DNA of 64,000 nt from Streptomyces sp. S.PB5 (GTDB taxonomy: Bacteria > Actinomycetota > Actinomycetes > Streptomycetales > Streptomycetaceae). The position numbers were made by a program, and so were the translations under genes. The stretch lies in contig NZ_JAQMWP010000007.1 of assembly GCF_030403745.1 (NCBI RefSeq), positions 434,001-498,000 of the forward strand. The letters run 5' to 3'. Under the pieces are notes generated by a model that made no database searches, was not told the DNA's origin, and saw only the letters and a program-made list of their open reading frames with translations. This document shows, one piece after another, positions 58,652 to 64,000 of this stretch (positions within the stretch are counted from its first letter, which is position 1; each line of letters begins with the position of its first letter).

Positions 58652-58861
58652 ACGCCGTTCGGCCTCGCTGGTACCGCCCCAGACACCGATCGCCTGCCCG
58701 GTGTCCATGGCCCACTCCAGGCACCGCTCCTGCACGGGGCAGCGGCGGCAGACGGCCTTGGCCTGTTCCGTCTGGACCAGGGCCGGTCCGGTGTTGCCGA
58801 TCGGGAAGAAGAGGTCGGGGTCCTCGTGGCGGCATGCGGCATGGTCTCGCCAGTTGTCCAT
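58607..58861 (-). CDS. WhiB-family iron-sulfur regulator (Wbl)
   Basis: 84 residues with the four cluster-binding Cys at 10, 38, 41 and 47 (C-x27-C-x2-C-x5-C). The GVWGG turn is at 59-63, and a basic tail (ERRSLQRRRARAG) contacts DNA or sigma. It looks closest to the WblE/WhiB1 type by memory of the sequence. Wbl proteins bind a 4Fe-4S cluster, sense O2/NO and work with the main sigma factor. The ATG at 58861 has AGGTG upstream and gives the normal length. Confidence 0.93.
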   Translation of the reverse strand: MDNWRDHAACRHEDPDLFFPIGNTGPALVQTEQAKAVCRRCPVQERCLEWAMDTGQAIGVWGGTSEAERRSLQRRRARAGRTSG

Positions 58862-58969
58862 CGGTGTCACCTGCGCTCGAAGTCGTCCGTGCCCTCGCGG
58901 ATGGCTTACTCGCTTTCGGGTCACCTGTCGATGCGTATGTGAAACAACGGACTTCGGGGAATCCCGGTC

Positions 58970-60190
58970 TCACTGCTCGCGCAGCCCCCACGGGGAGCCG
59001 TACGCGGTCAGCAGATCCAGGAACGGGCCGGCCGGGAACGCCTCCGGGCCGAGGACGCCGGAGCCCGACCAGGCGCCCGTGGCGAGGAGTTCGAGGGCGA
59101 CGACCGGGTTGACCGCCGTCTGCCACACCACCGCCTGGCAGCCGTACTCCGCCATGGACCACTGGTTGTCGACCACGTGGTACAGGTACACCTCGCGCGG
59201 CGCACCGTCCTTGACGCCCTTCACCCAGGTGCCCGCGCAGGTCTTGCCGTGCATGCGCTCGCCCAGCGCCGCCGGGTCGGGCAGACACGCGGCGACGACG
59301 TCCCGGGGGGAGACCCGGACCGGTCCGTCCGCGCCCGGCACGGTGACCGGTTCCGTACGGTCGAGGCCCAGCAGGTGCAGCGTCCTGAGCGTGTCGATGA
59401 ACTCCTCGCCCAGGCCGTACTTGAAGGTGACCCGCCTGGCGTCGACCCAGCGCGGGACGAGCAGCACCTCCTCGTGCTCGACGTTCACGCACTCCACCGG
59501 GCCGATGCCCTCGGGGAAGTCGAACACCTCGGGCTCGCTGAAGGGCTCGGTGGTGAACCAGCCGCGGTCCTCCTCGTAGACCACCGGCGGGTTGAGACAC
59601 TCCTCGATGGTGGTCCAGATGCTGAAGGACGGGGCGAAGTCGTAGCCGTCGACGGTGAGGTTCGCGCCGTCGCGGATGCCGATCTCCTCGATCTCGTCGA
59701 AGAGTTCGTCGGCCGCGTGCCGGGCGAACACATCCGACAGACCCGGCTCCACCCCCATGCCGACCAGTGCCAGCACCCCGGCCTTCTCCCACTCTGCCGC
59801 GTCCTCGAACTGGGCGTCGCCCAGCTTGACCCCGCACTCCTCGTACGGGCGCTCGGCGTGCGGCCGGGACAGCGACATCGCCATGTCGACATAGGTCGCC
59901 TCGGCCGCACGGGCCGCCCGGAACAGGGGCATCACGAACCGCGGGTCGGTGGCGTTGAGCAGGACGTCACAGGCGTGCCGCCGAAGCAGCGCGGTGACCG
60001 CCGCCTCGTCGCTCGCGTCGACGCGCTCGGCCCGGAAGCGGGCCTTCTCGGTGCCGAGCGCCGCCACGGCGGATTCGGCCCTCGCCAGGTCGTAGTCCGC
60101 GACCACCATCGCCTCGAAGAACGGCCGCCGGGCCGCGATCCGGGTGATGGCGGTGCCCACTCCACCGGCTCCCACGAGCAGTACACGCAT
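58970..60190 (-). CDS. Saccharopine-dehydrogenase-family NAD(P) oxidoreductase
   Basis: 406 residues. An N-terminal Rossmann fold MRVLLVGAGGVGTAITRIAARR is followed by the saccharopine-dehydrogenase core (GMGVEPGLSDVFARHAADEL; PVECVNVEHEEVLLVPRW). Relatives are saccharopine, carboxynorspermidine and related imine reductases of lysine or polyamine metabolism, and the exact substrate is unclear. The ATG at 60190 has GGAG upstream and opens the Rossmann motif at once. A TetR gene lies divergently 110 bases away and may control it. Confidence 0.88.
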   Translation of the reverse strand: MRVLLVGAGGVGTAITRIAARRPFFEAMVVADYDLARAESAVAALGTEKARFRAERVDASDEAAVTALLRRHACDVLLNATDPRFVMPLFRAARAAEATYVDMAMSLSRPHAERPYEECGVKLGDAQFEDAAEWEKAGVLALVGMGVEPGLSDVFARHAADELFDEIEEIGIRDGANLTVDGYDFAPSFSIWTTIEECLNPPVVYEEDRGWFTTEPFSEPEVFDFPEGIGPVECVNVEHEEVLLVPRWVDARRVTFKYGLGEEFIDTLRTLHLLGLDRTEPVTVPGADGPVRVSPRDVVAACLPDPAALGERMHGKTCAGTWVKGVKDGAPREVYLYHVVDNQWSMAEYGCQAVVWQTAVNPVVALELLATGAWSGSGVLGPEAFPAGPFLDLLTAYGSPWGLREQ

Positions 60191-60249
60191 GACAAGCACT
60201 CCGTCGGTCGAAGGTCCAAGACGTCGGTGGGGCCCCTGACGGAGATACA

Positions 60250-60261
60250 ACGCCGCGGCGT
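60250..60261. promoter_or_regulatory. Palindrome in the saccharopine-dehydrogenase/tetR spacer
   Basis: ACGCCGCGGCGT is a perfect 12-bp palindrome. On the minus strand it lies within the 18-base gap between a TTGACC and a TTGTAT, a possible promoter for the dehydrogenase gene, so it could be a repressor site. Confidence 0.35.
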
Positions 60262-60300
60262 CACGTAAGGTCAATGGCGTTGGCATAAGGAGGACCTCAG

Positions 60301-61011
60301 ATGCCGAAGGCCGTCGTCCCGGAGGAGAAGCGCCGCCGCCGTCGCCCGACCAAGAGCGGCACCGTGCTGTCCGAGGCGCTGATCGTCGAGACCGCGCTGC
60401 GCATGCTGCGCGAACACGGCAGCACCGGGCTGACCGCCCGCCGGCTGGGCCTGGCCCTGGACGCCGATCCGAGCACCCTCTACCGCTACTTCCGCGGCAT
60501 GGACGACCTGACCCTCGCCATCGGCGACGCGCTGATCGGCCAGGCCCTGCGCGGCTGGGAGCCGACGGGGCAGTGGCGGGCGGACCTGCGCGCCGTCGGC
60601 CTGCGCATCCACGCCGCGTACGTCGCCCACCCGCAGGCAGCCCTGCTGACCACGAACCGGGTGACCGGGCGGCCCAACGAACTCGCCGCCGACGAGGCGG
60701 TCCTCGACGTGCTGCGCACCGCCGGATTCCCGTTGCCCGACACGGTCCGCGTCTACCACGCCTTCATCGACCAGACCCTGGCCTTCGCCGCCCTCGACGC
60801 CGCCTCCCTCGCCCTGCCGAGCGCCGCGCTCCACGCCGACGAGGACATGTGGCGCTCCACGTACGCCCGGCTGCCCCGCGCCACGCATCCCCGGATCGCG
60901 GAGGCGGCACCGCTGCTGGCGACGCGCATGGTCGAGAGCGCCTATCCCACGGCCCTGGAGATGCTGCTCGACAGCGCGGAGGGGCTGCTCGGCAGCGTGA
61001 GCGGGCGATGA
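60301..61011 (+). CDS. TetR-family regulator (TetR_C_1 type)
   Basis: 236 residues. A basic arm (EEKRRRRRPTKSG) precedes the helix-turn-helix (GLTARRLGLALDADPSTLYRYFRGMDDL), and a long ligand domain follows. AAGGAGG is 7 bases before the ATG. The neighbour across the 110-base divergent spacer is the saccharopine-dehydrogenase-like gene, its most probable target. The ligand is unknown. Confidence 0.88.
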   Translation: MPKAVVPEEKRRRRRPTKSGTVLSEALIVETALRMLREHGSTGLTARRLGLALDADPSTLYRYFRGMDDLTLAIGDALIGQALRGWEPTGQWRADLRAVGLRIHAAYVAHPQAALLTTNRVTGRPNELAADEAVLDVLRTAGFPLPDTVRVYHAFIDQTLAFAALDAASLALPSAALHADEDMWRSTYARLPRATHPRIAEAAPLLATRMVESAYPTALEMLLDSAEGLLGSVSGR

Positions 61012-61070
61012 GGCTCTCCGCCGCGTCGTCGAACCGCGGCCGGGGGTTCGGTGGGCACGCCTGAGAGCGC

Positions 61071-61967
61071 CTAAGAGGTGAGCGCCTCGGCCGCCGCTGC
61101 GGCCACCGCCTCGGCCACGGCCGCCAGGGCGGGCGAGTCCAGCTTCCACTGCTGCCAGTACAGGGGTGCGTCCATCGGACGGTCGGGTGCGAGGTGGACC
61201 AGCCGGCCCGTGGCCAGCAGGGGAGAGGCCTGGACGTCGGGGACCATGCCCCAGCCGAGCCCCAGCGCCACGGCCGCCACGAAGCCCTCCGAGGTGGGGA
61301 CGTAGTGGCGGGCGGCACCCGCGCCGCCCCGGTCATGGCGCAGACTGCGCACGAAGCGGTCCTGGTAGGAGTCCCGGCGGTCGAAGGCCACCGAGGGCGC
61401 CTGTGCCAGTGCGTCCCGCAGCGGGCCGGCGAGACAGCGCTCCACGAACTCCGGGCTCGCCACCGCGAAGTACCGCATCCGTCCCAGCGGGCGCACGGAA
61501 CACCCCGCCACGGGGTCCGGAGACGAGGTCACCGCGGCCATCACCAGGCCCTCCCGCAGCAGCGTCGCCGTGTGCTCCTCGTCCTCGCGGTGCAGCTCGA
61601 AGGTGAGGCGGAGTTCGTCCGGGACCCGGTTCAGCGCCGGGAGGAACCAGGTCGCCAGCGAGTCGGCGTTGACCGCCACCGACACCCGCGTCGACTCCCC
61701 GGCCGTGCTCATGCCCAGCTCGGCCCGCGCGTCGCGCTCCAGCCGCGCCAGCTGCCGGGCGAACCGGACGACGACCTCGCCCGACTCGGTCGGCCGCACC
61801 GGCTTCGTGCGCACCAGCAGCACCCGCCCGGTGCGCTGTTCGAGGGCCTTGACGCGCTGGCTCACCGCCGACGGCGTCAGATGCAGGGCCGTGGCTGCCG
61901 CGTCGAAGGTGCCCTCGTCGACCACCGTCAGCAGCGTCCGGACCTGGTCGAGGGGGAGCTCTGCCAT
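61071..61967 (-). CDS. lysG: LysR-family regulator of the LysG/ArgP type
   Basis: 298 residues. The N-terminal helix-turn-helix (LPLDQVRTLLTVVDEGTFDAAATALHLTPSAVSQRVKALEQRTG) is the LysG/ArgP form. The effector domain (~90-298) should bind lysine or arginine. It is divergent from an amino-acid exporter of the LysE family, the classic LysG-LysE arrangement in which the regulator turns on export when Lys/Arg accumulates. The ATG at 61967 was chosen because the family starts at this motif. An inverted repeat in the 69-base spacer is a likely binding site. Confidence 0.9.
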   Translation of the reverse strand: MAELPLDQVRTLLTVVDEGTFDAAATALHLTPSAVSQRVKALEQRTGRVLLVRTKPVRPTESGEVVVRFARQLARLERDARAELGMSTAGESTRVSVAVNADSLATWFLPALNRVPDELRLTFELHREDEEHTATLLREGLVMAAVTSSPDPVAGCSVRPLGRMRYFAVASPEFVERCLAGPLRDALAQAPSVAFDRRDSYQDRFVRSLRHDRGGAGAARHYVPTSEGFVAAVALGLGWGMVPDVQASPLLATGRLVHLAPDRPMDAPLYWQQWKLDSPALAAVAEAVAAAAAEALTS

Positions 61968-61974
61968 CACAACT

Positions 61975-62000
61975 GCTAATGATACGTAAGAATCTTTAGC
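61975..62000. promoter_or_regulatory. Inverted repeat between lysG and lysE (likely LysG site)
   Basis: GCTAA (61975-61979) and TTAGC (61996-62000) form an inverted repeat with a 16-base, AT-rich centre in the divergent spacer, 8 bases above the regulator start. This fits LysR-type control, though the exact motif is not a known one. Confidence 0.55.
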
Positions 62001-62036
62001 TGTACTCCAGAGAGCGCGTTCCCTAGCGTCGATGCC

Positions 62037-62654
62037 ATGACCGCTTCGCTCGCCGCCGCTGCCGCCGGATTCGGCACCGGCCTCTCGCTCATCGTCGCCA
62101 TCGGTGCCCAGAACGCCTTCGTGCTGCGGCAGGGGGTACGCCGGGAATCCGTCCTCGCCGTGGTCGGCATCTGCGCCCTCTCGGACGCGGCGCTCATCGC
62201 CCTGGGCGTCGGAGGGCTGGGGGCCGTGGTGGTGGCATGGCCGCAGGCGCTGACCGCGGTGGGCTGGATCGGCGGCGTCTTCCTGCTCTGCTACGGCGCC
62301 CTCGCCGCCCGCCGGGTGGCCCGGCCGGCTGGTGACGCCCTGCGGACGGAGGGCGAGGCGGCGGGCTCCCGCAAGCGGGCCGTGCTGACCTGTCTCGCGC
62401 TGACCTGGCTCAACCCGCATGTCTACCTGGACACGGTCTTCCTGCTCGGCTCCGTCGCCGCCGACCGCGGTGACCTGCGCTGGACCTTCGGAATCGGGGC
62501 CGCGCTCGCCAGCCTGTGCTGGTTCGCGGCCCTGGGCTTCGGCTCCCGGCTGCTCGGCCGCTTCCTGGCCAGACCCACCGCCTGGCGCGTCCTCGACGCA
62601 CTGGTCGCGGTGACGATGCTCGCCATGGGCGGGATGCTCATCGCCGGTGCCTGA
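62037..62654 (+). CDS. lysE: LysE/ArgO-family basic amino acid exporter
   Basis: 205 residues with about six membrane helices. The family signature is at the N-terminus: GFGTGLSLIVAIGAQNAFVLRQGVRR, and later CLALTWLNPHVYLDTVFLLGSVA. It pumps lysine and arginine out when they build up, driven by the proton gradient. It is divergent from its presumed activator lysG. The length equals that of ArgO-like members. A hairpin follows the stop. Confidence 0.9.
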   Translation: MTASLAAAAAGFGTGLSLIVAIGAQNAFVLRQGVRRESVLAVVGICALSDAALIALGVGGLGAVVVAWPQALTAVGWIGGVFLLCYGALAARRVARPAGDALRTEGEAAGSRKRAVLTCLALTWLNPHVYLDTVFLLGSVAADRGDLRWTFGIGAALASLCWFAALGFGSRLLGRFLARPTAWRVLDALVAVTMLAMGGMLIAGA

Positions 62655-62663
62655 GCCCGAGAG

Positions 62664-62683
62664 CCGGCCCGAACCCGGGCCGG
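62664..62683 (+). terminator. Hairpin downstream of the exporter gene
   Basis: CCGGCCCG (62664-62671), AACC and CGGGCCGG (62676-62683) form an 8-bp stem, 10 bases after the stop, without a T tract. Confidence 0.55.
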
Positions 62684-62788
62684 GCAACTGCCTTGTCCGA
62701 AAGCTGAGATCGCGTGTCCCGCATGCTCAGACCGAAGTGTCATAGTGATCCCTGGTTCCGAAAGATGTAACGACCAACCAGGAAGCCC

Positions 62789-64000
62789 GTGGACACGAGC
62801 GAGAGCAGCACCGCAGAAGAGTCGACAGCGCCGGCGCCGGCACAGAAACCGGACCGGCGCGGCTGGCGCCGGTTCGCCATGGACACCAGGCCGCTGCGCC
62901 ACCCGGCGTACCGCAGGCTGTGGAGCTCGACCATCGTCACGGCCGTCGGCAGTCAGCTCACCGCGGTCGCCGTGCCGAAGCAGATCTACGACATCACGGG
63001 CTCCTCCGCGTGGGTCGGCTACGCGAGCCTCGCCGGGCTGCTGCCGCTCATGGTGTTCGCGCTGTGGGGCGGCGCGATCGCCGACAGCATGGACCGCCGC
63101 AAGCTGCTGCTCATCACCAACAGCGGGATAGCCGTCACCTCGCTGCTGTTCTGGATACAGGCGGTCACGGGCATGGAGTCCGTGGCCGCGCTGATGGTCC
63201 TGCTCGCGATGCAGCAGGCGTTCTGGGGCCTGAACGCCCCGGCCCGCAACGCCTCCATCGCACGTCTCGTACCCGCGGAGGAACTGACCGCCGCCAACGC
63301 CCTCGGCTCGACGGTCATGCAGACCGGCCAGGTCGTCGGCCCGCTGCTGGCCGGCGCCCTGATCCCGGTCATCGGTCTGCCGGAGCTGTATCTGATCGAC
63401 GCCGTCGCGCTCTGCGTCACGGTGTGGGCGGTCTACAAGCTGCCCGCTCTGCCCCCGTCGGCGACACAGACCAAGCGCCGGGCGGGGGTCCGCGAGATCG
63501 CGGCCGGATTCCGCTACATAGCCCTGCACAAGGTGCTGCTGCTGTCGTTCCTCGCCGACATCATCGCGATGGTCCTCGGCATGCCCCGCGCCCTGTTCCC
63601 GCAGCTGGCGTCGCAGACCTACGCGCCCTACGGCGAGGGTCTCGCCCTCGGTCTGCTGTTCGCGGCGATCCCCATCGGCGCGGTGCTCGGCGGACTGTTC
63701 TCCGGAACGTTCTCCCGGGCCCGCCGGCACGGCTGGATGGTCATCGGGGCGGTCGTCGCGTGGGGCGCCGCCATCGCCGCCTTCGGGCTGAGCGACAGCC
63801 TGTGGCTCGCCGTGCTGTTCCTCGCGCTGGCGGGGGTGGCGGACATGGTGTCCATGGTCTTCCGCGGGGCGATCCTGCTCTCCGCCGCCACCGACGAGAT
63901 GCGCGGCCGCATGCAGGGCGTCTTCACGGTCGTCGTGGCGGGCGGTCCTCGCCTGGCCGACGTCCTGCACGGCACCGCCGGATCGGCCTTCGGCCCTCGC
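62789..64000 (+). CDS. MFS transporter of the EntS/MFS_3 type (3' end outside window)
   Basis: The frame is open from a GTG at 62789 (AGGA 6 bases upstream) to the last base, 404 codons without a stop. After a charged arm, the protein reads LRHPAYRRLWSSTIVTAVGSQLTAVAVPKQIYDITGSSAWVGYASLAGL. It then has the MFS loop ADSMDRRKLLL and at least ten membrane helices. It resembles enterobactin-exporter (EntS) and MFS_3 proteins, which export siderophores or drugs. The last visible part (DEMRGRMQGVFTVVVAGGPRLADVLHG) is close to the end of the family length. Confidence 0.85.
   Translation, partial: MDTSESSTAEESTAPAPAQKPDRRGWRRFAMDTRPLRHPAYRRLWSSTIVTAVGSQLTAVAVPKQIYDITGSSAWVGYASLAGLLPLMVFALWGGAIADSMDRRKLLLITNSGIAVTSLLFWIQAVTGMESVAALMVLLAMQQAFWGLNAPARNASIARLVPAEELTAANALGSTVMQTGQVVGPLLAGALIPVIGLPELYLIDAVALCVTVWAVYKLPALPPSATQTKRRAGVREIAAGFRYIALHKVLLLSFLADIIAMVLGMPRALFPQLASQTYAPYGEGLALGLLFAAIPIGAVLGGLFSGTFSRARRHGWMVIGAVVAWGAAIAAFGLSDSLWLAVLFLALAGVADMVSMVFRGAILLSAATDEMRGRMQGVFTVVVAGGPRLADVLHGTAGSAFGPR

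Overview
The window is a piece of a Streptomyces (or very close actinomycete) chromosome. The DNA is very GC-rich with extreme third-position GC bias. It carries genus-typical genes: a melC1-melC2 tyrosinase pair, an SsgA-like protein, a WhiB-family protein, a SigB-type sigma factor, and a PopR/ClpP3/ClpP4 protease locus. There are no rRNA or tRNA genes, no insertion sequences and no CRISPR array. Both ends cut through genes.

Layout. 1-3.2 kb is a stress-sigma block: an RsbW-like ATP-binding protein and a SigB/F-type sigma factor, each preceded by a match to the SigB-type promoter GNNT-N14-16-GGGTAY. 2.7-4.5 kb is the PopR activator with the clpP3-clpP4 operon and a tandem PopR operator; the second ClpP lacks its catalytic histidine. 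4.5-13 kb holds an epoxide hydrolase, two VOC proteins, a lipoprotein hydrolase, an OmpR regulator with a hybrid kinase, a STAS protein, an alcohol dehydrogenase and RNase HI. 13-17 kb holds the melanin pair, the wreck of a flavin monooxygenase gene, and an MFS-TetR efflux operon behind a duplicated operator. 17-28 kb is mixed metabolism and regulation: a cholesterol-oxidase-like flavoenzyme, an aldo/keto reductase, membrane proteins, an SsgA-like protein, an unrecognised HTH-like protein with repeated upstream motifs, an LLM flavoenzyme, a serine hydrolase, a membrane pseudokinase and a PLP dehydratase. 28-33.6 kb holds AIM24 and TerD-CAP proteins, a secreted beta-lactamase-fold hydrolase and a secreted M4 protease. 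33.7-40.3 kb is a ROK-regulated cluster of secreted glycan enzymes (GH27, GH95, SGNH esterase). 40.3-46.8 kb holds a giant LuxR-type regulator and a tightly overlapping three-gene redox-signalling operon. 46.8-53.8 kb holds a universal stress protein, a kinase-fold DUF4032 protein, a metallo-hydrolase, AlkB, a TetR-flavoprotein operon and a DUF488 protein. 53.9-58.9 kb holds an M1 peptidase, an L,D-transpeptidase, a two-component system and a WhiB protein. 59-64 kb holds a saccharopine-dehydrogenase-like enzyme with a divergent TetR, a LysG-LysE pair and a truncated MFS transporter.

How the parts work together. Stress sensing dominates: sigma/anti-sigma partners, alternative Clp peptidases, a universal stress protein, TerD/AIM24 and AlkB. 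The most unusual unit is the operon at 43.3-46.8 kb. It joins a receiver-thioredoxin-reductase-like fusion without a redox disulfide, a cyclic-nucleotide-binding-domain histidine kinase and a ubiquitin-protease-type zinc finger, with 4-bp start/stop overlaps at both junctions. The sugar cluster at 33.7-40.3 kb looks like an extracellular side-chain-stripping unit with its own repressor, predicted to be made from a leaderless mRNA. All functions are inferred by reading motifs; no database search was run.
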